A program made the translations under genes and the position numbers. From positions 1 to 47,429 of the forward strand of contig JAAHFN010000057.1 in NCBI GenBank assembly GCA_010672965.1: 47,429 nucleotides of DNA, read 5' to 3'. Below the pieces are notes generated by a model. The model searched no databases. It worked only from the letters and a program-made list of their open reading frames with translations, and had not been told where the DNA came from. Positions within the stretch are counted from its first letter, which is position 1, and every line of letters begins with the position of its first letter. This document shows, piece by piece, positions 9,035 through 18,120 of the stretch. Source of the stretch: Oscillatoria sp. SIO1A7. GTDB taxonomy: Bacteria; Cyanobacteriota; Cyanobacteriia; Cyanobacteriales; Laspinemataceae.

Positions 9035-10108
9035 CTAAATATTACCTTGCCATTCCTCATTCGCTGCCGATTGCTCTGGAGCGTACACTGGTTTAATTGG
9101 AAAGGGAATCTTAATTCCTTCTTCTTTGTAACGGCTGTATAGTCTTTTAATAAATTCGTGTCTGGTTATCAGTTGCTCTATATACTCTTCTGTCGAAAAA
9201 TAGACAGTTAAATTAATACTAAAATAGCCAAAACTATGGAAGCGAATAAAGGGCTCGAACCCAGGTACTCCTCCGGTCACTTCCCGCATCACTTCTTTGG
9301 CGACTTCCATAGTTACTCTTTCTACTTTTTCTAAATCGCTATCGTAGCTTACCCCCACTTCCACTAAAACCATCATCTGTTTTTCTGGAAGATAATAGTT
9401 TTTGAAAGTAGAAGAGACCAGCTTGGCATTGGGTACGACAACTAGATTATTTGGATATTCCCGTATGGTTGTATGGCGCCAAGTCACGTCTGTAACGTAA
9501 CCTTCTTCCCCGGTCTCTAGTTTGACATAATCTCCCGGATTGACTTTTCTAGACATAATAATATTGAGTCCAGAAAAAAGATTGGCCAGAGTTGTCTGTA
9601 AGGCCAAGCCAATGGAAATACCTCCTACTCCCAAGGCCGTCAGCAGTGGCGTAATCGAAATGCCAATAGACTGTAGTATGATGAGGGCACCAATTGTAAA
9701 AATAAACAGCTTCGTAAGATTTTCAAATAAAGAAGTTAAGGGAAACTCTCCATCTGATGTTTTGCTGTAGAATCTCACCAAGCTCAGGGCAATTCTGGAA
9801 ATAACTAGAGTTGCCGCACCCAAAATGGTGGCCAACATTAGTTTGAACAGGAGATCTTGTAGCTCGCTCGGCAATTGGCTTGCGCTAATTGCTGCATAAA
9901 TTCCCAAGACAAAGAAGAGGATAAAGGGAATTCCCCGCAGAGCTTCTTCGATGAGGGGAATGTTTTCTTCTATCAATCCTCGTTTGTGGAGAATGATTTT
10001 GAGCTTTTTTAAGAGCCGTTTCTCAAAAATCAATCCACCAGCTAAGCCTAGTAATATCCAGGCCAAGGGTTGAATCAAATTGATAAGTATGCTGGGATTG
10101 AAATTCAT
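9035..10108 (-). CDS. MscS-family mechanosensitive ion channel
   Basis: The 357-residue inner membrane protein has an N-terminal membrane segment (LIQPLAWILLGLAGGLIF), further helices near residues 55-110 and 130-155, and then the MscS core. The pore-lining helix region reads ALGVGGISIGLALQTTLANL, followed by the beta-domain FSGLNIIMSRKVNPGDYVKLETGEEGYVTDVTWRHTTIRE. This places it in the small-conductance channel family that opens on membrane tension; some plant and cyanobacterial members have other roles. The C-terminal cytosolic domain is complete. The start is ATG at 10108. It is monocistronic and convergent with truB. Confidence 0.9.
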   Translation of the reverse strand: MNFNPSILINLIQPLAWILLGLAGGLIFEKRLLKKLKIILHKRGLIEENIPLIEEALRGIPFILFFVLGIYAAISASQLPSELQDLLFKLMLATILGAATLVISRIALSLVRFYSKTSDGEFPLTSLFENLTKLFIFTIGALIILQSIGISITPLLTALGVGGISIGLALQTTLANLFSGLNIIMSRKVNPGDYVKLETGEEGYVTDVTWRHTTIREYPNNLVVVPNAKLVSSTFKNYYLPEKQMMVLVEVGVSYDSDLEKVERVTMEVAKEVMREVTGGVPGFEPFIRFHSFGYFSINLTVYFSTEEYIEQLITRHEFIKRLYSRYKEEGIKIPFPIKPVYAPEQSAANEEWQGNI

Positions 10109-10549
10109 TTTTTCTCAAATCGTGCCAGGGGTCATACCATTTATCGATCGAGGATTTGGGCTGTAGGGTGTGAGACTTGGGGTGTGGGGGCATTCGGGAA
10201 AAGCTTTAAGTTTTCAATTTTAAGTCTTCCCAATTCCCAGTTCCCAATTCCCCCCATTCCCTATTCCCCCATACCTAAAATATCTTGGTTATTTTGTATT
10301 TTAGGCGATCGCCACGATTATTTTATTGCTGCTAAACAATAAGCAATTTACGATCTATAGAGCCACTGCGCTCGATCGGTAGCGCGCATCCCAAGGGAGA
10401 AAAGCGATCGCCGCCTTTGGGGACAATCTACCCTTTGGCCGCTCGCCCCCGATCGCCCCAACTAAGCGAGCAAGAGTTGTCTGGGCAGCCCAAATCAGAA
10501 TCAGCTCGATTATATAATGTCAATACCATTGTAAAGACAAAACAAGAAA
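10109..10549. other. Intergenic region upstream of the RHH gene
   Basis: Degenerate STRR lies at about 10160-10262 (GTGTGGGG, then CCCAATTCCC units), and several GCGATCGC or GATCGCC sites lie at 10305-10470. TATAAT at 10513-10518 is a possible -10 box for the small gene at 10550, without a good -35. No gene is evident. Confidence 0.5.
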
Positions 10550-10696
10550 ATGGCGAGGGACGAACTTTTGCAGATTAGATTAACGACAAAGGAAAAAGAG
10601 CGCCTGCAAGCGGAGGCAAGCAAGCGCGGCATTTCTATGTCAGAGGTGATAAGAGACTATATAAAGAGACTGCCAAAACCTAAAGAAAATATGTAG
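10550..10696 (+). CDS. Small ribbon-helix-helix (CopG/Arc-like) protein, 48 residues
   Basis: The translation gives 48 residues. The pattern fits a ribbon-helix-helix DNA-binding domain: a beta-strand LLQIRLT, helix one TKEKERLQAEASKRG, the turn ISMSEV, and helix two VIRDYIKRL. Such proteins act as dimeric repressors, often as antitoxins or autoregulators. No toxin-like partner is adjacent; the next gene is a peptidase more than 300 bases away. A possible -10 box (TATAAT) lies about 32 bases upstream, but the ribosome site (AAGAAA) is weak. The recognisable fold in so short a frame makes it likely real. The target is unknown. Confidence 0.7.
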   Translation: MARDELLQIRLTTKEKERLQAEASKRGISMSEVIRDYIKRLPKPKENM

Positions 10697-11017
10697 CTAG
10701 TGGGCCCAAGGGCATTGGGCGTGACCCTTCCCCTCCTGGGAGGGGCTAGGGGGGCTAGTGCTTTGGCAAACCTAAAATTATGTGTAACTGTAGGTTGGGT
10801 TGAACGGAGTGAAACCCAACTATACCAATCGTTGTGTTGGGTTTCGTTCCCGGGCCGCTCCCTACAATTTTAATGGGGACAGTCCACTAGGGGTGGGGGG
10901 CGGGTGGGTGGCCCACAAGCATTGGGCTAAGAATTTAGGATGTATGGTGTAGGGCAGAGAGGGGGAACTGTGGGAACTGTGGGAACTGTGGGAAGAACTA
11001 ACTAAAGGAAAATCAAA
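10697..11017. repeat. Hairpin repeat and STRR upstream of the S9 peptidase gene
   Basis: CCCTCCTGGGAGGGGCT (10730-10746) is a small palindrome also found near 21240 and 41580. A TGTAGGTTGGGTT hairpin element follows at about 10784-10870 and is related to the one at 5730-5822. GGGAACTGT units repeat at about 10964-10990. AAAGGA at 11002-11007 is the ribosome site for the next gene. Confidence 0.7.
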
Positions 11018-12994
11018 ATGGATCGAGCAAAAATCGCCTCTTATGGATCTTGGAAATCGCCGATATCCTCGGAATTAATTGTGGCCGGAACTGTCGGGTT
11101 GACGGAAGTCGTCTGGGATGGCGAGGATATCTGCTGGCTGGAAAGACGACCGTCAGAGAGGGGGCGCAATGCGATCGCTCGCCGCAGTCCTTCGGGAAAA
11201 ATCGCGGATGTTATTCCTACAGATTTTAGCGCCCGCAACCGAGTCCATGAATATGGAGGCGGCTCCTTCCTCATGGCTGATGGGACCGTCTATTTCTCAA
11301 ACGCCGCCGATCGCCGCATTTATCGACAAACTCCCGAAGGTCGGCCGGAACCGTTGACCCCAGAAGGAAATATAAGTTATGCCGACTATATTCTAGATCG
11401 CCAGCGGGAGCGTCTCATCTGCGTGCGGGAAGATCCTAGCGGGGGCGGCGAGCCAGTTAATACTTTAGTGGCAATTAATATTGAAAGCGATCGCCCCAAT
11501 CAATCCGGCGAAAATATCGAAGTCTTGGTAGCGGGTAGCGATTTCTACTCATCGCCGCGCCTGAGTCCCGACGGTTTCAAGCTCTGCTGGCTCAGTTGGA
11601 ATCATCCCAATATGCCTTGGGACGGTACGGAACTTTGGGTGGCCAGCATTAGAGAAGATGGTTCTCTGGCAGAAGCCGAGCGAGTAGCTGGCGGATTGGA
11701 AGAATCTATTTTTCAGCCAGAGTGGTCTCCAGACGGAGTGCTATATTTTGTCAGCGATCGCAGCGGTTGGTGGAATCTATACAAATGGCAGCCGACATCG
11801 CAACCAAAATCGCAGCCGAACCAGGAAAAAATTGTCCCCTTATGCCAGATGCCAGCAGAGTTTGGCCTTCCTCAATGGGTTTTTCGGATGTCAACATATT
11901 CCTTTGCCTCTGCCGGGGAAATTATCTGCACTTATACCCAGCAAGGGATTTGGCATCTTGCCCGCATCGAAACCAGTTCTGGCAAAATAGAGCAGATTGC
12001 CACCCCCTATACCTCCATTACCTCCCCGGCAGTAGCTGGAAATCGCGTGGTTTTTCTAGGCGGTTCCCCCACAGAGTCCACCTCAATCGTGCTGCTGGAT
12101 TTAGAAACTAGAAATATAGAAGTCTTGCGGCGGTCGAGCCAACTGGAGATTGACGCCGGTTATCTCTCAGCGCCCCAAGCGATTGAGTTTCCTACGGAAA
12201 ATGGTCTGACGGCCTATGGAATTTTTTATCCGCCGACTAATCGGGATTATGCAGCACCGTCGGACGAACTGCCCCCTTTGCTGGTTAAAAGTCATAGCGG
12301 GCCAACTTCGGCGGCCAGGAGCGGTCTGAGTTTGAAAATTCAGTATTGGACTTCTCGCGGATTTGCTTTCTTAGATGTCAATTATGGCGGTAGTACGGGC
12401 TACGGACGAGAATATCGACGCCGTTTAGAGGGCCAGTGGGGCGCGATCGACGTAGATGATTGCGCTAATGGGGCACAGTACCTGGTGGAGCGTGGTTTGG
12501 TCGATGGAAATAAACTGGCGATCGCCGGTAGCAGTGCCGGAGGCTATACCACTCTGTGCGCCCTGACCTTTCGGGATACGTTCAAAGCAGGGGCGAGCTA
12601 TTATGGGATTAGCGATTTAGAGGCGTTCGTAAATGATACGCACAAGTTTGAATTGCGCTACACGGACAGGCTAGTTGGACCTTATCCAGAACGGAAAGAT
12701 CTTTACGAGGAGCGATCGCCCATCCGCCACTGCGATCGCCTTTCCTGTCCGGTTATTTTTTTCCAGGGTTTAGAAGATAACGTAGTTCTCCCCAGCCAAG
12801 CAGAAATGATGGTAGCGGCCTTAAAAGCCAAGAACTTGCCGGTGGCATATATTCCCTTTGAAGGCGAACAGCATGGTTTCCGACAGGCCGAGAATATTAA
12901 ACGGGCTCTGGATGCAGAGCTGTACTTTTACTCTCGGGTATTTGGGTTTGAGCCAGCAGAAGACTTGGAGCCAGTGGTTATTGCCAATCTTTGA
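11018..12994 (+). CDS. S9-family serine peptidase (acylaminoacyl/dipeptidyl peptidase type)
   Basis: The 658-residue product has an N-terminal beta-propeller-like half (residues about 20-380, with SPDG-type blades such as [15 protein letters not shown] and [22 protein letters not shown]). The C-terminal alpha/beta-hydrolase peptidase domain holds the nucleophile motif GSSAGG with Ser506, and by position Asp587 (FQGLEDNVV) and His619 (EGEQHGF). The absence of a signal peptide suggests a cytosolic oligopeptidase that trims peptides. The start is ATG at 11018 with AAAGGA about 10 bases upstream. The rhomboid gene follows on the same strand after 55 bases, so the two may be co-transcribed. Substrate specificity cannot be read from the sequence. 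Confidence 0.93.
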   Translation: MDRAKIASYGSWKSPISSELIVAGTVGLTEVVWDGEDICWLERRPSERGRNAIARRSPSGKIADVIPTDFSARNRVHEYGGGSFLMADGTVYFSNAADRRIYRQTPEGRPEPLTPEGNISYADYILDRQRERLICVREDPSGGGEPVNTLVAINIESDRPNQSGENIEVLVAGSDFYSSPRLSPDGFKLCWLSWNHPNMPWDGTELWVASIREDGSLAEAERVAGGLEESIFQPEWSPDGVLYFVSDRSGWWNLYKWQPTSQPKSQPNQEKIVPLCQMPAEFGLPQWVFRMSTYSFASAGEIICTYTQQGIWHLARIETSSGKIEQIATPYTSITSPAVAGNRVVFLGGSPTESTSIVLLDLETRNIEVLRRSSQLEIDAGYLSAPQAIEFPTENGLTAYGIFYPPTNRDYAAPSDELPPLLVKSHSGPTSAARSGLSLKIQYWTSRGFAFLDVNYGGSTGYGREYRRRLEGQWGAIDVDDCANGAQYLVERGLVDGNKLAIAGSSAGGYTTLCALTFRDTFKAGASYYGISDLEAFVNDTHKFELRYTDRLVGPYPERKDLYEERSPIRHCDRLSCPVIFFQGLEDNVVLPSQAEMMVAALKAKNLPVAYIPFEGEQHGFRQAENIKRALDAELYFYSRVFGFEPAEDLEPVVIANL

Positions 12995-13650
12995 AAAAGC
13001 TAAAAGACTTAGTCCTGGATAGAGAATTTAATAGTTTAGAGGCACGGGAATGAGCCGCGAACAGATAAGCCAACATATAAAAGAGATATTCCGCGAATTA
13101 AAAACCCAAGCGATCGTTCTAGGTAGCGCGATCGCCATTATGTGGATTCTGGAATTAGCCGATTTCTTGATTTTCAGAGGCGGGCTTAATAGTTATGGCA
13201 TATTTCCCCGGCAGGTCATAGGGCTGCGGGGAATTCTATTCATGCCCTTTCTCCACGGAGATTTTGCCCATTTAATGGCCAATACCATACCCTTTCTGAC
13301 CCTCGGCTGGTTGGTTATGGTGCGAGAAATAAGCGAATTTTTTGCCGTCAGCGCGATCGCCACGATCGTCAGCGGCTTGGGAATATGGCTATTTGGAGCA
13401 AGCAACTCCGTCCATGTTGGTGCTAGCGGGGTCATATTCGGCTATCTGGGATTTCTCTTGCTGCGGGGCTTCTTCGAGCGGAATATCCTCTCTATCGTAC
13501 TGTCCCTAACAGTTGGATTCCTCTATGGAGGCTTGATTTGGGGAGTCTTGCCCTCCCAGCCAGGGGTATCCTGGGAAGGTCATTTATTTGGCTTCATCGG
13601 CGGTATCCTGGCAGCCAGACTCTTGGCAAAGCAGAGGGCAAAGACAAGAG

Positions 13651-13893
<243 letters not shown>

Positions 13894-13947
13894 CTTTTTT
13901 GCCCAATACCCAATTAACGTTCTTTTAGCAAGGAGCATCTTAACAAG

Positions 13948-14892
13948 ATGTCAAACGAACTTCTGCTCTGGTTAGGAATTTTCATAGTTAGCTTAGCAGT
14001 TCTGGTCAAATCCTCAGATTGGTTTACCGACGCCGCAGAAAAAATAGGATTATTATTGGGCTTGCCCTCCTTTATTATAGGAGTAACCATCGTCTCCATT
14101 GGCACCTCTCTGCCAGAGTTAGTCTCTTCCGTAGTTGCCGTCTCACAAGGATCCTCAGAAATTGTTTTCGGTAACGTAGTTGGTTCCAATATTGCCAATA
14201 TTTTTCTAATTATTGGTATTGCCTCAGTAGCCAGTAAAAAATTAAATATCAGTTACGAATTAATTCATGTAGATTTGCCATTATTTGTCGGCTCTGCCTT
14301 CTTGCTATTTTTAACTGTCGCCGATCGCAACTACTCCTCGGGAGAAGCTATTATTTGTATAGCTTGTTTCTTGGTTTATTGCCTTTACACTATTAGCCAA
14401 AGAAACCCAGAAGAGGAAGACGAAGATTCCGAAAACAGCAAAGGCTCTATTCTCATTCAAGCCTTAATTTTGGGAGGCAGTTCTGCAGCCATATTTTTTG
14501 GAGCAAATTACACTATCGAGTCTATTACCAAACTGTCAGAAATCGTCGGTATCGGGAAAGATATTATTGCCGTAAGTGCAGTAGCTTTGGGTACGTCTTT
14601 ACCAGAATTGCTGGTTACTATCAGTGCTGCAAAAAAAGGCGATCCAGAACTTGCGGTGGGTAATGTTTTGGGATCCAACATCTTTAATACCTTGATGGTA
14701 ATGGGAATTCCCGGCTTAATTGGAAAATTGGTTATTTCTGAAGATTTAGTAACCGATGGCTTGATAACCATGCTAGTAGGTACGCTCTTATTCTTCTTCG
14801 TTACCCAAGACAAACAAGTTACCCGCTGGGAAGGATTGCTATTCTTTATTTTCTATGGCTGGTTTGTTGGCAATTTATTTGACTTTATATAA
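13948..14892 (+). CDS. Calcium/sodium antiporter (CaCA family, YrbG-like)
   Basis: The 314-residue inner membrane exchanger has two inverted alpha repeats typical of the CaCA superfamily. Alpha-1 is GTSLPELVSSVVAV...GNVVGSNIANIFLIIG (about residues 52-92) and alpha-2 is GTSLPELLVTISAA...GNVLGSNIFNTLMVMG (about 214-254), with the acidic residues of GTSLPEL in both. About ten membrane helices are expected, split by a short acidic cytosolic loop (NPEEEDEDSENS). It probably exports Ca2+ in exchange for Na+ or H+. The start is ATG at 13948 with AAGGAG at a good distance. It is a single gene followed by repeats. Confidence 0.93.
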   Translation: MSNELLLWLGIFIVSLAVLVKSSDWFTDAAEKIGLLLGLPSFIIGVTIVSIGTSLPELVSSVVAVSQGSSEIVFGNVVGSNIANIFLIIGIASVASKKLNISYELIHVDLPLFVGSAFLLFLTVADRNYSSGEAIICIACFLVYCLYTISQRNPEEEDEDSENSKGSILIQALILGGSSAAIFFGANYTIESITKLSEIVGIGKDIIAVSAVALGTSLPELLVTISAAKKGDPELAVGNVLGSNIFNTLMVMGIPGLIGKLVISEDLVTDGLITMLVGTLLFFFVTQDKQVTRWEGLLFFIFYGWFVGNLFDFI

Positions 14893-15621
14893 GGTGTAGG
14901 GGGTGTAGGGTAGGGGTGTTGATTATGAGGCTTTTTCACTTTCTTGGTGACAACGCTATTTACGTCACGACGAACATCCCGAAACCTCCCTTACCGTAGG
15001 GCTTTCCAGCTCCCGAAAGCGATACGGGAAATATAGCGCTACGCGCAAGTAAAAAGTCATGCATTAAAAAGTCAAAAGTAGCCTCTGACTAAGGAACGAG
15101 CATTTATAAATGTCCTAACTTATTTGCGTAGTGCTATAGCATGAAGTTTCCCTACATTCCACACCCGCTTGTGTAGGGTATTACTGGTCCCCTTGTAGCC
15201 CTTGTCTCCCCCACACTCTTGCCTATTGGCTTAATTTTTTGTTACTTTTTTAAACCTTTCTTTACCAAATACCGCAGGTTCAGGTTCATTATTTGTAAAA
15301 AAATATCAAAATTTAACTAAATCAACCTATCTTTAGGCATGATAGTAGTAAGTTAATGTTTTTTTTATAATTAGTAAATGTTGTGCTTGTCTAGGGCTTA
15401 CGCATTAATTATATGGACGGGGCAATCGCCCGCCATCGATTGTTCCTACCATAGAGCAGGATCGAGACTTACGCAGAGACACTATTTGTAGGATGCCGCA
15501 CCGCGCACGAGACCCTATATCTATAATTAAATCGTACAGTTTGTGCGAGTTATAAGTATCGCAAATAGCAATGCCCTTTTTGTAAAAAACACATTAACAT
15601 AGTCGCTTTACTGGAAGTATT
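14893..15621. repeat. Repeat-rich intergenic region with two MITE-like elements
   Basis: After a GGTGTAG tandem tract (14893-14921) comes a 107-bp element at 15032-15138. It starts TATAGCGCTACGC and ends GCGTAGTGCTATA, giving 13-base inverted ends with one mismatch. An 89-bp element follows at about 15465-15553 (left end AGACTTACGC; right end degraded). The AT-rich stretch 15235-15380 shows no gene and could hold regulatory DNA. GGAAG at 15612-15616 is the likely ribosome site for the next gene. Confidence 0.75.
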
Positions 15622-17574
15622 ATGGCGATCGCTTTTTTCACTTATCTAAACAACCTCAGGACATTCGCTTTAGGACAGACCTACTATCAAGATATACTAC
15701 CAGAAACGCGATATCTGGCCGGTTCTATCCTGATGGTATTAGGATTTTGTTATTGTCTGCTGTTAGTGGCCGCATCGAGCAATATAGAGCGAAAATTGCT
15801 TGCTTTTGTGGGAGGTCTGGCTTCACAACGGCAGAGAAAAATTACTGCTAGCTCGGGAATAAAGGCGGGAGGCGAAGAGGAATTTCGTCTCGCTTTTGAA
15901 ATCGCGCCGATTGGGATGGCGATCGCTACCTCTTCGAGCCTCTTAGCCCGGGTCAATCAAGCCTTCTGCAATACTCTAGGTTATACCCCTCGCGAACTAC
16001 TGGGACGAGCATTGGTCGATTTGACCCATCCCGAAGATGTAGCGGCTAGCTTGACCGTTGCTAGAAAATTGTTGCGAGGGGAAATATCTAACTGTCAGAT
16101 AGAACAACGCTACATGGCTAGAGATGGTAAAGTCATTAATACTATCCTGCAAATAGCGGTGGTCTCAGAGGAACTAGGAAATTCAGCTCATTTTCTGATC
16201 CAAATTGTCGATATTACTGTAGGGAAACAAATTCAAGACAACCTACTATACAATGCTTGGCACCATGCAGTGACGCGATTGCCAAATAGAGCATTCTTCA
16301 GGGCTCGACTGGAAGAGACATTGAGGCGAAAGACAAAAAAAGACGAGCGATTATTTGCTGTTGTTTTGTTGGATTTAGATGGATTTAAGACTATTAATGA
16401 TAGCCTGGGACACAAAGTTGGCGATAAGCTGCTGGTAGCTATAGCCCGACGTATAGAAAAAAGCCTGCGCCCGATGGATACCCTAGCTCACTTTGGTGCC
16501 GATGAATTTGCCATACTGCTAGAAAATTTAACAGAAATTAAAGAAGCAACCGAACTAGCGAATCGAATACGAGAAGCTCTGGCATTTCCTTTTTATATTG
16601 AAGGGCACGATATTTTTACCGATGCCAGTATTGGCATTTCTATAAGTAGAGACGAGGCTGGCTTGTTATGCGATCGCGCAGATAGACTCCTGCGCGATGC
16701 CGACACGGCCATGTATCATGCCAAAACGTTGGGTAAGGCTCGCTGTGAGGTGTTTAAAACAGCCATGCACGATCGCGCCGCCCGACGCTTGCAGTTAGAA
16801 ACAGACTTGCGGCGCGCCATCTCCCGCCAAGAATTTCACATCCACTACCAACCGATTATTTCCTTGCGAACTGGCTGCATCGTTGGTTTCGAGGCATTGC
16901 TGCGCTGGCAGCATCCTACTCTGGGCATGGTTTCTCCAGCAGAGTTTATCCCTGTGGCGGAAGAAACCGGCCAAATAGTACCGATTGGTGAATGGGTATT
17001 GCGCTTTGCCTGCCGCCAACTGAGCCTCTGGCAAAGCAAATTTTGCCCGGATTTAACCATGAGCGTGAACCTCTCGGCCAAACAATTAGAGCAAATCGAT
17101 TTAACCGAGCAAATAGATCGCATTATGGCAGAAACTGGAGTGAAAGGGCGCTCTCTGAAATTAGAAATTACTGAAAGCGCTATTATAGAAGATGCGAATG
17201 AAATGGCAAGTCTGATGCTGGCAGAACTCAAGTCCAGGAATATTCTCTTGTGCATAGATGACTTCGGCACCGGCTACTCGTCTTTGAGTTATTTGCATCG
17301 CTTGCCAGTCAATACCTTGAAAATCGATCGCTCTTTTGTTATGGATATGGTCGAGGGAGATAAAAACTCTGAAATTGTCCGCACTATTATTACTCTGTCT
17401 CACAGCATGGGTATGGATGCGATCGCCGAAGGGGTGGAAACTGTAGAGCATTTATCATTGCTAAAAACCCTTAACTGCGATCGGGGTCAAGGATATTTTT
17501 TCTCCCCTGCCCTTAATAGCACTGGAGCAAGTAGCTTGCTGGCTTCTTCTCCCCAGTGGCTTTCCTATTTTTAA
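15622..17574 (+). CDS. PAS-GGDEF-EAL cyclic-di-GMP signalling protein
   Basis: The 650-residue protein appears to handle cyclic di-GMP. One membrane segment is visible (YLAGSILMVLGFCYCLLLVA, about 31-50). A PAS domain spans about 85-205 (FRLAFEIAPIGMAIA, GYTPRELLGRALVDLTHPED). A GGDEF domain spans about 210-375 with RLPNRAFF and LDLDGFKTIND, but the active loop reads FGADEF (residues 291-296) instead of GGDEF, which may weaken synthase activity. The EAL domain (about 390-645) has EALLRW (424-429), NLSAKQL, ITESAI and DDFGTGYSSL (546-555), so phosphodiesterase residues look intact. Net hydrolysis, perhaps gated by PAS and GTP binding, is inferred. The gene is flanked by relatives of the same repeat families on both sides. 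Confidence 0.93.
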   Translation: MAIAFFTYLNNLRTFALGQTYYQDILPETRYLAGSILMVLGFCYCLLLVAASSNIERKLLAFVGGLASQRQRKITASSGIKAGGEEEFRLAFEIAPIGMAIATSSSLLARVNQAFCNTLGYTPRELLGRALVDLTHPEDVAASLTVARKLLRGEISNCQIEQRYMARDGKVINTILQIAVVSEELGNSAHFLIQIVDITVGKQIQDNLLYNAWHHAVTRLPNRAFFRARLEETLRRKTKKDERLFAVVLLDLDGFKTINDSLGHKVGDKLLVAIARRIEKSLRPMDTLAHFGADEFAILLENLTEIKEATELANRIREALAFPFYIEGHDIFTDASIGISISRDEAGLLCDRADRLLRDADTAMYHAKTLGKARCEVFKTAMHDRAARRLQLETDLRRAISRQEFHIHYQPIISLRTGCIVGFEALLRWQHPTLGMVSPAEFIPVAEETGQIVPIGEWVLRFACRQLSLWQSKFCPDLTMSVNLSAKQLEQIDLTEQIDRIMAETGVKGRSLKLEITESAIIEDANEMASLMLAELKSRNILLCIDDFGTGYSSLSYLHRLPVNTLKIDRSFVMDMVEGDKNSEIVRTIITLSHSMGMDAIAEGVETVEHLSLLKTLNCDRGQGYFFSPALNSTGASSLLASSPQWLSYF

Positions 17575-18120
17575 ATAGCCTCCTCCTAGAGCTTCGGTTC
17601 AGTAAAAAAAAGCTGACATAATTTAGGAAGCAAGTATAGGGGGAGCATTTCAAAGAAAGTACCTTGCCGCCTCGCCCCTTGGGCTAAGCCCAAGGGGCGA
17701 GGCGGCTGGCGCGGCTACACAAACAAAGCCCTTAAGGGCTAACCTTTACAAAATTGAAATGCTCCTATATTTCGTGCTATAGCGTTTCTCGCTCTTGATG
17801 TGAGGTATCTGGGGCGAAGCATCCCATTACGGGGGTTACTGTTCGGGGCGCCGAGATAGTCAAGGGGGATGCTGTCGCCCCTACGTTTCCTTCGGTACAT
17901 TTATTTGAGAAATGCTATATAGCACTACGCAAATGAGTTAAGACATGTATAAATGCTCGTTCCTTGGTCAGAGACTACCTTTGACTTTTAACTTGGGCGT
18001 AGCGCTGCCCCCTGCCCCCTGCCCCTTTTGGCGCGCCGTGCGGCACCCTACAAATAGTATCTCTGCGTAAGTCCTGATAAATTTTGTTTTAATAGAAGAA
18101 GCTATCTTCAGCCTGTCAAA
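17575..18120. mobile_element. Chain of four MITE-like elements
   Basis: An approximately 125-bp element with GGGAGCATTTCA and TGAAATGCTCC ends lies at 17641-17765 and contains the palindrome CCCCTTGGG.../CCCAAGGGG. Next is a 142-bp TATAGCGTTTCTC...GAGAAATGCTATA element at 17778-17919. Overlapping its last TA is a TATAGCACTACGC element at 17918-18006, which lacks its final TATA. Then the right end of an AGGACTTACGC-type element (ACTATTTGTAG relative) closes at about 18076. Elements sharing a TA at their junction is what TA-targeting insertion would leave. No gene is evident. Confidence 0.75.

Noticed and set aside
8713-9142. Overlapping open frames on both strands after truB
   Set aside because: They are translations of the GTGTGGGGGAG and CACTTCCCA arrays (EVWEVWEVW-like, HTSHTSHTS-like).
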